Notes: generated by a model from the letters alone, not told the origin. A stretch of 64,000 nt of DNA from Branchiibius hedensis (GCF_900108585.1 NZ_UESZ01000001.1:1550001-1614000); one strand, 5' to 3'; shown: positions 55,587-64,000, counted from the stretch's first letter. Numbers and translations are program-made.

Positions 55587-55747
55587 GGACCACCGCCGGC
55601 GGATGGCGCCGACGACACGGCTGGCTTCGCACCGCCTCCGGCAGATGAGCCGCTCGCGCTACTTCCACCTCCGCAGGCGGTCATGGTCAGGCAGGTGCAG
55701 GTCAGAAGGGTTACGCCGGCTACGAGGCTGGCCGCTGAATTTCTCAT
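55587..55747 (-). pseudogene. 5' fragment of a lipoprotein gene
   Basis: The minus frame from ATG 55747 gives a clean lipoprotein signal, MRNSAASLVAGVTLLTCTCL then TMTACGGGSS with the lipobox Cys at residue 25, and a Ser/Gly/Ala linker. At about residue 54 it runs straight into the reverse complement of the SARP fragment. GGTGAGG precedes the ATG. The mature domain is missing. With the neighbouring truncated SARP gene it marks one deletion joint. Confidence 0.6.
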
Positions 55748-55891
55748 GCCCTCACCCCATCAGCGCGCGGTAACACGGCAGTAACGCCGCCGGCGGCGTG
55801 GATCGATCGTGCGCATCAGCCGGCCGGTACGCCGTCGTTGTGAAGCGCCGTGCGTGATGCGTCCGGGCGTGGCGATATCCGACGAGGGCAG

Positions 55892-55974
55892 ACCACCCGA
55901 GCGGACCCCGGTTGCAGTCATCGCGCGAGCGGACCGTCTCCACGGTCACCACCCGAGCGGGCCCCCGGTTGCAC
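55892..55974. repeat. Direct repeat pair upstream of the HNH gene end
   Basis: Near-identical units of about 26 bp, both beginning ACCACCCGAGCGG and ending CCCGGTTGCA, at 55892-55916 and 55948-55973. Related shorter pieces (GCGAGCGGACC near 55925, GGGCGAGCGGGCC near 55983) extend the pattern to the end of the HNH gene. No coding role is seen. The 55748-55977 interval otherwise holds nothing recognisable. Confidence 0.6.
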
Positions 55975-55977
55975 GAA

Positions 55978-57594
55978 TCACCGGGCGAGCGGGCCGACGC
56001 GCCACCGGTTGTTGCTTCGCCATTCCTTGGGGCCACCGCCTCTGGGCGCCACGAAGAACTCCAGGACCCCGTCCCGCAGCCGGGCAGGAATGTGTTCGTA
56101 ATGAACCCGGCGGTGATGCGAAGCGCACAGCGGTGCCAGATCATCCAGGTTCGTGGTGCCACCAGCAGCCCACGGTTCTCGCCAGTGATGCCCCTCGGTC
56201 CACCCCGGTGGCCGATCACACCCGGGAAAAGCACACCCGCCGTACCGGTTCTCCGCCGCCCGTCTCTGATGATTCGTGAACAACCGCCTCGCCCGGCCAA
56301 GATCCAACGGCAACGACTTCCCGTCGAAAACCTGCGGGATCAAAGAGGCGCCGCACGCCAGTCGCCGCACTTCACCAGCACTGACCCTGCCCCCGGTAGA
56401 CAACGTCGCCGCCCGCACACCCACAGCCAACGTCTCATAGTCCAGGTTCACCGTCAGCACCGCCGAGATACCCCCGGCACCCGGGAGCTTGTCCAACGGC
56501 AAGTGCTCACACAACTGCGCCAGGGCGCGACCTTCGCGGTGTGCGGTGTCCATCGGCAACCCACCCGCCTCCGCCAGTTCAGCGGCGTCGATCTCGGCGT
56601 CCGCCTGCGCCCCGGTCCGCGCCCAGCCGCCACGCGCCGGCTCCGCGACGGCATCCTCGCTGCCGCGCGCCCAGTCCGGCGGAACGGGTCCGCCTTCGTG
56701 ACCCTCGCCGCCCGCAGCCCCCGAACCCGTGGCCCGACGACCGTTGGCGCGACCACCGCTGGCCCGAGCGCGACCAGCACCGCCACCGTGGTTGCCAGTC
56801 TCCAGATGGAACCGGCGGGGCGCACTGATCCCCTCCAACATGGTCTTGAGCATCTGCGCCTGCAGCTCCGGCAGCGTGAACCCACCCTTGAACAATCCCG
56901 GTTTGTGTTCACGCATCCAGAACGACGCCTGCGCCCACGCAGCCTGCTCCTGATCCACCAACACCGCGTCCTCGTGCGCGTCGGCCTGCGCAACGTCTTC
57001 GAACGCCTCCCGCATCCGCGTCGCCCGCCGCCGCAAATCCACCAACGTCATCGTGGGCGCCGCCTCCAACAACGCCCGTTCCGCCGCGTCCCGGTCCGCT
57101 TGCGCCACACTGTCCGGCAACGCCGCCAGCCCCCGGGCGATCACCCCCGCCTGCTCCCGAGACACCCCACCGCTACTCAACCTTGATCCGGTCGCGGGCG
57201 CGTGCTGCAACTGCTCCCCCAGGTTGACCAATGCCTGCGCATCCCGCCGGTCCCCACCGAACTCACCCGACATGATCGAGGACACCTCAGCCACCGAACC
57301 ACCCGCCGACGTCACCGCCGACCGCAACGCCGACGCCACCGACACCAGCACCCCATCGATCCGCGCCTTCGCCGACGCCAACCGACCCGACGCCCGACGC
57401 GCATCCTCCACCGAAGACCCGTCCCACGAATCCAACGCGGCGAACCGGTCCAGCACGTCGTGCAACTCATCCAACAATGCGCCCACCGGATCACCAGCGG
57501 CATCCGAGCGTCGTACCACCCTCGACGGAGCACACGCCACGACCACAGGCCCACCGAGTCGCCCACTGCCCAAACGGCTTTCATCGATCTTCAC
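55978..57594 (-). CDS. DUF222/13E12-type HNH endonuclease
   Basis: About 538 residues from GTG at 57594 (VKIDESRLGSGRLGGPVVVA). The DUF222 region (VGALLDELHDVLDRFAALDS; ARIDGVLVSVASALRSAVTS; LVDLRRRATRMREAFEDVAQ) is followed by a Gly/Arg-rich spacer and a C-terminal HNH motif, YGGCAFPGCDRPPGWTEGHH, W, then LDDLAPLCASHHRRVHYEH. This 13E12 family is often multicopy in actinobacteria and behaves like a selfish or repeated element; its biological role is unclear. A longer frame to 57795 lacks family sequence. It follows rnpB on the same strand. Confidence 0.88.
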   Translation of the reverse strand: MKIDESRLGSGRLGGPVVVACAPSRVVRRSDAAGDPVGALLDELHDVLDRFAALDSWDGSSVEDARRASGRLASAKARIDGVLVSVASALRSAVTSAGGSVAEVSSIMSGEFGGDRRDAQALVNLGEQLQHAPATGSRLSSGGVSREQAGVIARGLAALPDSVAQADRDAAERALLEAAPTMTLVDLRRRATRMREAFEDVAQADAHEDAVLVDQEQAAWAQASFWMREHKPGLFKGGFTLPELQAQMLKTMLEGISAPRRFHLETGNHGGGAGRARASGGRANGRRATGSGAAGGEGHEGGPVPPDWARGSEDAVAEPARGGWARTGAQADAEIDAAELAEAGGLPMDTAHREGRALAQLCEHLPLDKLPGAGGISAVLTVNLDYETLAVGVRAATLSTGGRVSAGEVRRLACGASLIPQVFDGKSLPLDLGRARRLFTNHQRRAAENRYGGCAFPGCDRPPGWTEGHHWREPWAAGGTTNLDDLAPLCASHHRRVHYEHIPARLRDGVLEFFVAPRGGGPKEWRSNNRWRVGPLAR

Positions 57595-57861
57595 GCCCGC
57601 CACACCCCTCCCCGGCGCCCCGAACCTGCCCCTGAAAACCACCCTACGACCCAGCACCGACAGCCAACCGGCCACGAACAAATCTGTGGATAGAGCCGAT
57701 GAATCCGAACGCTCGACTAGCGAACACGCTGGCCCAGAGCACGCTGCTCGGCCCGTGGTGAAGGATGAGCTGGCCGATACGCCGGGTTCTGTCACCGTCG
57801 TCAGCGAACTGACGACGGCGGGCGACCATCCATCTCGGGTGACTGTTGCCAGCCACCTCTA

Positions 57862-58157
57862 GCGGTCTACCCGCGTGCTCGGGCGAGCAGCCCTCGGACG
57901 CACGCTGTCTGACCTTGCTCCCAGTGGGGTTTACCGAGCCGGTGCAGTCACCTGCACCGCTGGTGGTCTCTTACACACACCGTTTCACCCTTACCTGCCG
58001 CAAGCGGCCGGCGGTCTGTTTTCTGTGGCACTGTCCCGCGGGTCACCCCGGGTGGCCGTTAGCCACCACCGTGCTCTGCGGAGCCCGGACGTTCCTCGGC
58101 GAGAACGAGTCTCGACGCGGCCGCCTGGCCAGCTCATCCGGGCCAGAGTCTACCGCC
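57862..58157 (-). ncRNA. rnpB: RNase P RNA (bacterial type A)
   Basis: Read on the minus strand this stretch carries the conserved core of RNase P RNA. Near its 5' side are GAGGAACGTCCGGGCTCCGC and AGAGCACGGTGGTGGCTAAC, then GGGACAGTGCCACAGAAAAC. Towards the 3' side come GGTAAGGGTGAAACGG, GTAAGAGACCACCAGC, GGCTCGGTAAACCCC and the terminal CGCGGGTAGACCGC. It is the ribozyme that removes 5' leaders from tRNA precursors. The ends are approximate, set by possible pairing of GCGGT and ACCGC. It lies just after the RNB ribonuclease gene. Confidence 0.95.
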
Positions 58158-58171
58158 GCCGAGGCGAATGC

Positions 58172-59593
58172 TCAGACCAGCGCGAACTCCAGCGTCCGCG
58201 TCGACAGATCGGCACTGCCCACCCGCACCTGCACCGAATCCCCCGGCGCTGCATCACCAGGCAGCGTCGCGATCACCGGTCGGTCGGTGAGCTGGACCTC
58301 GACGCCGGTCTTGGTGCGGGCAACCACGGTCGCGGCGAAGGTATCCCCCACGTGATGCGACATCACCGCCACCTCGACGGCGTCGGTGCACATCCGATCC
58401 ACCTTGTGCGCGAGTTGGTCACCGGCCGCCATGATCTTGGGCAGCTCGGGCAGCGACTGACGCGCCCAATCCGGCACCGGCCGGCCCGCGCAGATGCTTT
58501 CGCAGATGACCAACCCGAACCGATCCACGAGCCGCCGCAGTGGAGCCGTGACATGTGCGTACGGCGCCCCGACCGCCGCCTGCATCGTCTGGTCCGGCAC
58601 GGAGCCGTCAAACACGGTGTACCCGGCGCCGCGGAAGAGGCTGCCCGCGGCGTACATCAACGCCAGGTGGTGCGGGTCGTTGCGGTCCAGCGTGCGCAGG
58701 AACTCGCCGTACGCCAAGCCTTTCGGCCAGGTCACGCCCAGCGCCCTGGCCTGACCCCGGAAGCGGTCCACCGCGAACTGGGGCGCCTCCGGCATGGTCC
58801 GCAGGATGCCCACCTTGGCATCGAGCATGATGCCCGCCGCCGCCATCCCGGTCAGCAGCGAGATCTGGGAGTTCCAGTCCTCGGAGGTCACCGGCGGCCG
58901 CAGCCGCAAGTGGTAGTCCCCGTTGTCGTCGCGCTCCACCTCCTGGGCGGGGATCGGCAGGTCGGCTCCCCCACGCTCCCGTTCCAACGCGATCCGCAAC
59001 TCACCGATCGTCTTGAGCAGCATCAGCCCCTGCGGCGCGCTGCCGTCGTCGATGGATGCCTGCACGCCGTCGTAGTCCAGCCGCGCGACCGAACGCACCC
59101 GCGCGAGGTAGACCTCCGCGCTGGTCTGCTGGCCGGAACCGTCCAGCCGGACGTCCCAGACGAAGGCGCCGCGCTCCTGATCCGGCAGCAGACTGCCCTT
59201 GTCCTCACTGATCACCGCCGGGTGCAGCGGCACCCGCTGGTCGGGGAAATAGAGGGTCTGGGTGCGTTCGCGGGTCACGCGGTCCAGAGCCCCGCCCGGA
59301 GTGACGAATGCCGGCACGTCGGCGATCGCGTAGCGCACGCGGTACCCGTCGCCGTCCCGCTCCAGGAACATCGCCTGGTCCAGATCGGTCGAACCCGGCG
59401 GGTCGATTGTGAAGAACGGCACCGCCGTCTCGTCGCGGTCGGGCAACTGAACGCTCGCGACCGCCTGTTGGGCCTCTGCGAGGGCATCAGCCGGGTAGTC
59501 GGTCGACACCTCGACCTCGGCGCGGATTGCCGCGAATGCCTCGTTGAGGGGCGCTCCCGGCTCTGGGTCTTCGTTGACGATGCGGGCCAGCAC
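58172..59593 (-). CDS. RNB-domain (RNase II/R-like) exoribonuclease
   Basis: 473 residues, mostly one RNB catalytic domain. The metal-binding Asp cluster is in FFTIDPPGSTDLDQAMFLER, followed by RYAIADVPAFVTPGGALDRV and FPDQRVPLHP. The C-terminus (HHVGDTFAATVVARTKTGVE) is a degenerate S1-like barrel. Cold-shock domains seen in RNase II are missing, which is the usual form in actinobacteria. It degrades RNA 3' to 5'. The GTG start has TAGGGT 6 nt upstream, a leaderless arrangement. Divergent from yaaA; rnpB follows by only 14 bp. Confidence 0.93.
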   Translation of the reverse strand: MLARIVNEDPEPGAPLNEAFAAIRAEVEVSTDYPADALAEAQQAVASVQLPDRDETAVPFFTIDPPGSTDLDQAMFLERDGDGYRVRYAIADVPAFVTPGGALDRVTRERTQTLYFPDQRVPLHPAVISEDKGSLLPDQERGAFVWDVRLDGSGQQTSAEVYLARVRSVARLDYDGVQASIDDGSAPQGLMLLKTIGELRIALERERGGADLPIPAQEVERDDNGDYHLRLRPPVTSEDWNSQISLLTGMAAAGIMLDAKVGILRTMPEAPQFAVDRFRGQARALGVTWPKGLAYGEFLRTLDRNDPHHLALMYAAGSLFRGAGYTVFDGSVPDQTMQAAVGAPYAHVTAPLRRLVDRFGLVICESICAGRPVPDWARQSLPELPKIMAAGDQLAHKVDRMCTDAVEVAVMSHHVGDTFAATVVARTKTGVEVQLTDRPVIATLPGDAAPGDSVQVRVGSADLSTRTLEFALV

Positions 59594-59643
59594 GCAGTCA
59601 CCCTACCGACGGCGCGCCACCAGCAGGCCAGTAATCTGCGGCA

Positions 59644-60387
59644 GTGCTCATCCTGTTGCCGCCGTCGGAGGGTAAGACCACCCGTCGCCGCGGGCGGGTC
59701 ATGGACCTGGACACGCTGAGCTCACCGGAGTTGACCCCGTTGCGCGAGCAAGCGATCGAGGCCCTGGGCGAGGTCAGCGCCCGGCCCGATGCCGCATCCG
59801 TGTTGAAGGTCAGCGCCAACCTCACCGACGAAATCGCCCGCAACGTCGAGCTACTCGCCGCCCCTGCATTGCCAGCCGGTGAGCTGTACTCCGGGGTCCT
59901 CTACGACGCCTTGGATCTGCCCTCGCTCGAGACTGCCGCACGGCGTCGGGCTAACCGGTGGGTCGCCGTGCAATCGGCGCTGTACGGCGTGCTGCGGCTG
60001 ACCGACCGCGTCGCGCCCTACCGGCTGTCGATGGGCGTCAATTTGCCCGGCGTCGGCCCGCTCGCCGGCTACTGGCGGCCCGCGTTGAACACCGTGATGC
60101 CGACCCTGGCCCGTGGCGTGATCGTCGACTGCCGGTCCAGCACGTACGCCGCGGCCTGGAGTCCGCAGGGCGCCCTGGCCGATCGCTGGGTGCAGGTCAA
60201 CGTCCTCGGAGCAACCCACATGGCCAAGCACACGCGCGGACTCGTGGCGCGACACCTGTGTCTGGCGGGAGTGGACGCCACGCAGCCCGAGGCGCTGCAT
60301 TCGGTGGTCTCAGCAGCGTTTTCGGCGGATCTCGAGGAACCCAGCCGCAGCGGCCAGCCATGGCGGCTGACGGTCCAGTACGTCTGA
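59644..60387 (+). CDS. yaaA: Peroxide stress protein YaaA (DUF328)
   Basis: 247 residues starting LILLPPSEGKTTRRRGR, the family signature P-P-S-x-G-K. Further blocks are ELYSGVLYDALDLPSLE, ALYGVLRLTDRVAPYRLSMG and VDCRSSTYAAAW. YaaA limits intracellular iron-driven damage during peroxide stress in E. coli and binds DNA; the exact activity is unsettled. GTG start with TAATCT 6 nt upstream, again leaderless. Confidence 0.93.
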   Translation: MLILLPPSEGKTTRRRGRVMDLDTLSSPELTPLREQAIEALGEVSARPDAASVLKVSANLTDEIARNVELLAAPALPAGELYSGVLYDALDLPSLETAARRRANRWVAVQSALYGVLRLTDRVAPYRLSMGVNLPGVGPLAGYWRPALNTVMPTLARGVIVDCRSSTYAAAWSPQGALADRWVQVNVLGATHMAKHTRGLVARHLCLAGVDATQPEALHSVVSAAFSADLEEPSRSGQPWRLTVQYV

Positions 60388-60412
60388 CGGGCCTTCCTGG
60401 TAGAACCGACCC

Positions 60413-61327
60413 ATGAGCGACGAGGATGTCAGCAGTGCCGTAGTGCTCGTGCACGGGATCGGCGAGTCGGGCTCGACCGCGCAGCAGCTGGCGCAGCAGT
60501 GGCTGCCCGCACTGCAGACCGGTCTTCGCGCCGCCGGGGCTTCAGATCTGGCCGACGAGCTACGGGTCGGGCCCGGCGACCGGGGCGTCGAGATGGCTTA
60601 CTACGCAGACGTTTTCGCACCCTACGAGTCGGCGCACGCCATGGCCTTGGCCACCGATCCCGACCTGACCGAGCCGGTCGCCGAACTCACCCAGCAGTGG
60701 TTGGAAACGGCCGCCTCGCGGTCGAGTGACCCGAGCGACCGGGAGACCGCCGAGGATGCCCTCGCTTTCGGCGCCACCGAGGAGTCCCTCTGGGATCGGT
60801 TACGCATCCTCAGCGACGCCCTCAACGACCTGCACTTCTTCCGCCCCGGCGTCGTCGATGCGGCCAGTGTGGTCGACCGCGCGCTGCGCGAGGCCGCGCT
60901 CTACAGCGCGAACGCTCAGGTCAAAACCGCTGTGCAACAACGGATCCACACAGCAATCGGCGCCCAGACCAAGGTGGTCGTCGCGCACTCGCTTGGCTCG
61001 GTGGCAGCCTACGAGGTGCTGCACGAGCTCAACCAACCGGTCGCGTTGGTCACGATCGGCTCACCGCTGGGGATGTCGACCGTGTTCTACGAGCGGCTGA
61101 CGGTCCAACCGCCGCACGTCCCGGCAACCGAGACCGCCTGGACCAACCTGGCCGATCCCGACGATCTGATCGCCACCCGCCTGGACCTCGCGCCGTACTT
61201 CCCCGGCGCTGACGTAACGTGTGTAAGCCACCAGGTCGACAACGGCGCCGACCCGCACGACCCGGTCCGCTACCTGCAGCACGCGCAGACCGCAGAAGCG
61301 GTCGCAGCCGGGCTCACTGACCAGTAG
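60413..61327 (+). CDS. Alpha/beta-hydrolase-fold protein of unknown function
   Basis: 304 residues. It opens AVVLVHGIGESGSTAQQLAQ, and the nucleophile elbow is VVVAHSLGSVAAYEVLHEL. A possible acid is in NLADPDDLIATRLDLAPYF and a late His is in VSHQVDNGADPHD. No signal peptide, so cytoplasmic. It resembles lipase/PGAP1-like hydrolases; substrate unknown. It starts 25 bp after yaaA and its 3' end overlaps convergent metZ by 14 bp. Confidence 0.85.
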   Translation: MSDEDVSSAVVLVHGIGESGSTAQQLAQQWLPALQTGLRAAGASDLADELRVGPGDRGVEMAYYADVFAPYESAHAMALATDPDLTEPVAELTQQWLETAASRSSDPSDRETAEDALAFGATEESLWDRLRILSDALNDLHFFRPGVVDAASVVDRALREAALYSANAQVKTAVQQRIHTAIGAQTKVVVAHSLGSVAAYEVLHELNQPVALVTIGSPLGMSTVFYERLTVQPPHVPATETAWTNLADPDDLIATRLDLAPYFPGADVTCVSHQVDNGADPHDPVRYLQHAQTAEAVAAGLTDQ

Positions 61328-62507
61328 CAACCTTCAACGCCTGGGTTAGATCAGCGACCAGATCATCGGCATCTTCCAACCCGACCGAGATCCGCAGCAC
61401 GCCGTCGGTGATGCCGACCTTGAGCCGGTCCTCCTCTGCGAGGCGACGATGGGTGGTGGTTGACGGATGGGTGATCAATGACTTGGAGTCACCCAGGTTG
61501 TTCGAAATGTCAACGATCGCAAGGGCATTCATCAGCGCGAACGCCTCGTCCTTGCCACCGTCGAGCTCGAAGGTCACGACCGTGCCGCCGCCGAGCATCT
61601 GCTTCTTGGCCAGTTCGTACTGCGGGTGCGAGGCCAGGAACGGGTACCAGACCCGGCGGATAGCCGGGTGGGCCTCCAGGGCCTGCGCCACGGCGTACGC
61701 CGATCGGGCCTGTTGCTCGACACGCAAACGCAACGTCTCGAGCCCCTTCACCAGCACCCAGGCGTTGAACGCCGACAGGGTTGGCCCGGTGTGCCGGATG
61801 AGGTTCTCGACCGGCCCGTGGATGTAGTCCTGCGGTCCGAGGATTGCGCCACCGAGGACGCGGCCCTGGCCGTCGATGTGCTTGGTTGCGGAGTAGACCA
61901 CGATGTCCGCGCCGTGCTCCAGCGGCCGTGACATCACCGGGGTGCCAAAGACGTTGTCGACGACCACCTTCGCGCCGGCGGCGTGCGCCAGGGCACTGAC
62001 CGCGTCGAGATCAACCAGTTCCTGCATCGGGTTCGACGGCGTCTCGAAGAACACAGCCGCGGTGGGCTCGGACAGCGCCGCCTCCCACTGGGTCAGGTCC
62101 GCGCCGTCGACGAGCACGGTCTCCACACCCCAGCGCGGCAGGATTTCGTCGACGATCACGAAGCAGGAACCGAACAGCGCCCGGGACGCGACCAACCGGT
62201 CCCCCGCGCCTACCAGCGCAGCCAGCGCCGTGAACACTGCACCCATGCCGGAGGCGGTCGCATAACACGCCTCCGCGCCTTCCAGCAGGCGCAACCGCTC
62301 CTCGAAGACCGCGACCGTCGGGTTGCCGTACCGGCTGTAGACGAAGCGGTCGACGTCACCCTTGAAGGCCGCCTCAGCGTCCTCGGCGGTCTCGTAGACG
62401 TATCCCGAGGTCAGATAGAGCGCCTCGGCCGTCTCTTCAAAACCGCTGCGCGCCAATCCTCCTCGGACACTGAGCGTGTCCCGGCCCCAATCCTCTACTG
62501 ACGCCAC
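61314..62507 (-). CDS. metZ: O-succinylhomoserine/O-acetylhomoserine sulfhydrylase
   Basis: 397 residues, PLP-dependent Cys/Met metabolism family. Blocks include SGYVYETAEDAEAAFKGDVD, FVYSRYGNPTVAVFEERLRL, FFETPSNPMQELVDLDAV and the PLP lysine in YSATKHIDGQGRVLGGAILG. It makes homocysteine from an acylated homoserine and sulfide. The D-G-Q-G-R-V-L-G-G sequence after the lysine is typical of MetZ. It overlaps the upstream rhodanese by 13 nt on the same strand, suggesting a sulfur-handling operon. Confidence 0.93.
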   Translation of the reverse strand: MASVEDWGRDTLSVRGGLARSGFEETAEALYLTSGYVYETAEDAEAAFKGDVDRFVYSRYGNPTVAVFEERLRLLEGAEACYATASGMGAVFTALAALVGAGDRLVASRALFGSCFVIVDEILPRWGVETVLVDGADLTQWEAALSEPTAAVFFETPSNPMQELVDLDAVSALAHAAGAKVVVDNVFGTPVMSRPLEHGADIVVYSATKHIDGQGRVLGGAILGPQDYIHGPVENLIRHTGPTLSAFNAWVLVKGLETLRLRVEQQARSAYAVAQALEAHPAIRRVWYPFLASHPQYELAKKQMLGGGTVVTFELDGGKDEAFALMNALAIVDISNNLGDSKSLITHPSTTTHRRLAEEDRLKVGITDGVLRISVGLEDADDLVADLTQALKVATGQ

Positions 62508-62917
62508 GGCAGACCCGCCAGCTTCCAACCGTTGACGCTGCGGTGACCGTCCTCGTCCAGGCCGCCTTCGAAGCCTTCGACGATGTTGTAGCTGTTCGGC
62601 AGGCCGGCGGCCGACAGCGCCTCGGCCGCGGCGACAGAGCGAACTCCGGAGCGGCACAGCAACAGCAGTGGCCCGCCGTCCGGGGTCGCCGCACGCACCT
62701 GCTCCACGAAGTCCGGGTTGACCTGACCGTCGGGGTAGCTCAGCCACTCCACCGTGACGACCTGTTTGCCGATGCCGGACAGGTCGGGCAGACCCACGTA
62801 GGTCCACTCGGCCCGGGTGCGCACATCGACCAACGTGGCGTTCGGCTCTTGCTCCAGCAGGGTGTACGCCTCCGCGGGCGTCACGTCCCCGGCGTACGTC
62901 GGCGCGGACTCAGTCAT
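62495..62917 (-). CDS. Rhodanese-domain sulfurtransferase
   Basis: 140 residues, single rhodanese domain. N-terminal TPAEAYTLLEQEPNATLVDV and TRAEWTYVG, active Cys in LLLLCRSGVRSVAAAEAL, ending NIVEGFEGGLDEDGHR. It carries persulfide sulfur. Operon overlap with metZ suggests it supplies or handles sulfur for homocysteine formation. The ATG has GGGAGAG upstream. Confidence 0.92.
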   Translation of the reverse strand: MTESAPTYAGDVTPAEAYTLLEQEPNATLVDVRTRAEWTYVGLPDLSGIGKQVVTVEWLSYPDGQVNPDFVEQVRAATPDGGPLLLLCRSGVRSVAAAEALSAAGLPNSYNIVEGFEGGLDEDGHRSVNGWKLAGLPWRQ

Positions 62918-62948
62918 GGAAAAACTCTCCCACAACGGGTGGGATTGG

Positions 62949-64000
62949 TTACAGGTGGTGTTGGTCGTTGAGACGTTCGATCGTGACGGCACCGGTGAAG
63001 ACGTCGACGACCGTGAACGACGCCGGCCCGCAGCCCAGGCGCCACCCGGTGGCCATGTCCAGATCCAGCACGTGGGCGAGCACCGCCATGATCGGCTTGC
63101 GATGGGTCGCGACCACGACCGTCTGACCCTCCTCCAGATCGGCCAGCAGCCGCTGGTACGCCGCAAGCACCCGGGCGACGAAGTCGCGATGACTCTCCCC
63201 GCCCGGCGCGCAGAAGTCCGGATCCGAACGCAGCGACGTCAGACCGTCGGGGGCCAAGTCGCGAATCCGACTGAAGGACAAGCCATCCCAGGCGCCGAAG
63301 GACTGTTCATCCCAGTCCGCGTCGACCCGTGCAGGTACGCCGAGTGCCTGGGCCACCGCCGCACCCGTGGCTTCCGCCCGGGCCAGGGAGGAGGTCACGA
63401 CGTACGGGATGTCGCCCAGGATCTGGTCGCGCACACCTTGTGCAGCGGCAAACGCCTGCCGGCGACCTTCGGGATTGAGCTCGGGGTCGATGCCGCCGCG
63501 ACCGTCCAGGCGGCCCTGCACGGTGAGATCGGTGACGCCGTGCCGCAGCAACACGATCCGGCGCGGGGTGGGCGGGGTGCGCACGGGCACGACCACCGGC
63601 GGTTCGGGTACGGCCCGCTCACCGTCCTCGTCCGGCATCAGCAGGGTCAACTGCTCAGGGGCGGGACTTCCGGCTTCAGCTGGGCTGTCCCGCCAGTAGT
63701 CCGAGGTGATCACCTCGCCGTCCATCCCGTCGTTGGACAGCTTGTCGGCCGCTTTGTTGCGTTCCCGCGGGATCCAGGTCCAGGTGACCTCGCCGCCGGA
63801 TTCGCGGATCCGCCGCACGAGGTCCTGCGCCTGCAACGCCAGTCGGCGCATGTCTTCGTGTTTGATCTTCCACCGGCCGGCCATCTGCTCGATGACCAGT
63901 TTGGAGTCCATGGCCACGTCGATCCGGGCGCTGGGGTCGATCTCCATCGCTGCCTCGAGCCCGGCGATCAGACCGCTGTACTCCGCGACGTTGTTGCTGG
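62949..64000 (-). CDS. Bifunctional RNase HI/histidine phosphatase, N-terminus outside window
   Basis: The gene runs off the right edge on the minus strand; the edge sequence reads SNNVAEYSGLIAGLEAAMEI, the RNase HI Asn-Asn-x-A-E-Y block. The remaining RNase H part has DVAMDSKLVIEQMAGRWKIK and VTWTWIPRERNKAADKL. A linker leads to a phosphoglycerate-mutase-type domain with catalytic RHG in IVLLRHGVTDLTVQGRLDGR and HRKPIMAV near the C-terminus. The fused gene is characteristic of actinobacteria (mycobacterial RnhC), where the second domain has acid or alpha-ribazole phosphatase activity. Confidence 0.95.
   Translation of the reverse strand, partial: SNNVAEYSGLIAGLEAAMEIDPSARIDVAMDSKLVIEQMAGRWKIKHEDMRRLALQAQDLVRRIRESGGEVTWTWIPRERNKAADKLSNDGMDGEVITSDYWRDSPAEAGSPAPEQLTLLMPDEDGERAVPEPPVVVPVRTPPTPRRIVLLRHGVTDLTVQGRLDGRGGIDPELNPEGRRQAFAAAQGVRDQILGDIPYVVTSSLARAEATGAAVAQALGVPARVDADWDEQSFGAWDGLSFSRIRDLAPDGLTSLRSDPDFCAPGGESHRDFVARVLAAYQRLLADLEEGQTVVVATHRKPIMAVLAHVLDLDMATGWRLGCGPASFTVVDVFTGAVTIERLNDQHHL

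Noticed and set aside
55752-56300. 182-codon minus-strand frame containing repeated CNRGP units
   Set aside because: The repetition comes from the direct repeats at 55892-55974; overlaps the HNH coding end in another frame and has no start signals.
57875-59719. 614-codon plus-strand frame
   Set aside because: Crosses rnpB and lies antisense to the RNB ribonuclease; cannot be real with both of those present.

Overview
The window is about 64 kb of high-GC chromosome from an actinobacterium. Gene content suggests Micrococcales, perhaps near Dermacoccaceae/Intrasporangiaceae; that placement is an inference from gene content only. Supporting markers are PriA-type HisA inside a his operon, a glnE-glnA2 pair near panB, GuaB1, polyphosphate glucokinase, a fused RNase HI/phosphatase gene at the right edge, a DUF222/HNH gene, and several apparently leaderless genes with a TANNNT hexamer 6-8 nt before the start codon. 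No tRNA, rRNA, prophage, insertion sequence or CRISPR array was seen. One RNA gene, rnpB, is present.

Layout, left part (1-30.7 kb): mostly core functions. On the minus strand are infC-rpmI-rplT and a truncated TrmH-type methyltransferase. infC appears to start at AUC and has a hairpin in its leader. Next come a YcaQ-like DNA glycosylase, a lipoprotein hydrolase divergent from a PadR regulator across a perfect palindrome, an MFS transporter, and a catalase with two strong hairpins behind it. The intact dihydrolipoyl dehydrogenase (lpd), a patatin and a PlsC-like acyltransferase follow. A compact minus-strand array then runs purU, glnA2, glnE, hisD, hisC, hisB, an unknown gene, hisH, priA and an SseB-like gene. 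After that lie a secreted M6 metalloprotease, panB, two MFS transporters, ppgK, a FemX-like transferase and small conserved genes.

Middle part (30.8-54.9 kb): a sugar or sugar-alcohol catabolic island around a GntR/UTRA regulator. It holds three FGGY kinases, a GlpD/EryB-like dehydrogenase, an EryH-like triosephosphate isomerase paralogue, a class II aldolase and a RuBisCO-like protein. It also holds three HAD hydrolases of different subclasses, a G1P-dehydrogenase-like and a zinc alcohol dehydrogenase, a fused alpha/beta E1 plus E2 of a 2-oxoacid/acetoin-type dehydrogenase, and an orphan multipass membrane protein. The matching E3 gene is broken by an internal deletion, and the last kinase by a one-base shift in a C run. 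Five promoter regions share a GTACAAGTAC-like element, repeated in tandem at a 10-bp period in three of them, which is the best evidence that the island is one regulon. guaB1 and a metallo-beta-lactamase gene sit between the first kinase and the rest and share a symmetric divergent promoter.

Right part (54.9-64 kb): a deletion scar joins a truncated SARP-type regulator to a truncated lipoprotein gene on the opposite strand. Then come a DUF222/HNH gene, rnpB, an RNB-domain ribonuclease, yaaA, an alpha/beta hydrolase, metZ, a rhodanese, and the start-truncated RNase HI/phosphatase gene.

Working model for the island (inference): kinases phosphorylate a tetritol or related branched sugar (acid). 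The EryB-like and EryH-like enzymes oxidise and isomerise tetrulose phosphates. The RuBisCO-like protein acts on an oxo-sugar-acid phosphate, and the TPP/lipoyl complex converts a downstream 2-oxo compound to an acyl-CoA, with E3 now supplied by the housekeeping lpd at 8.1 kb. The true substrate is unknown.
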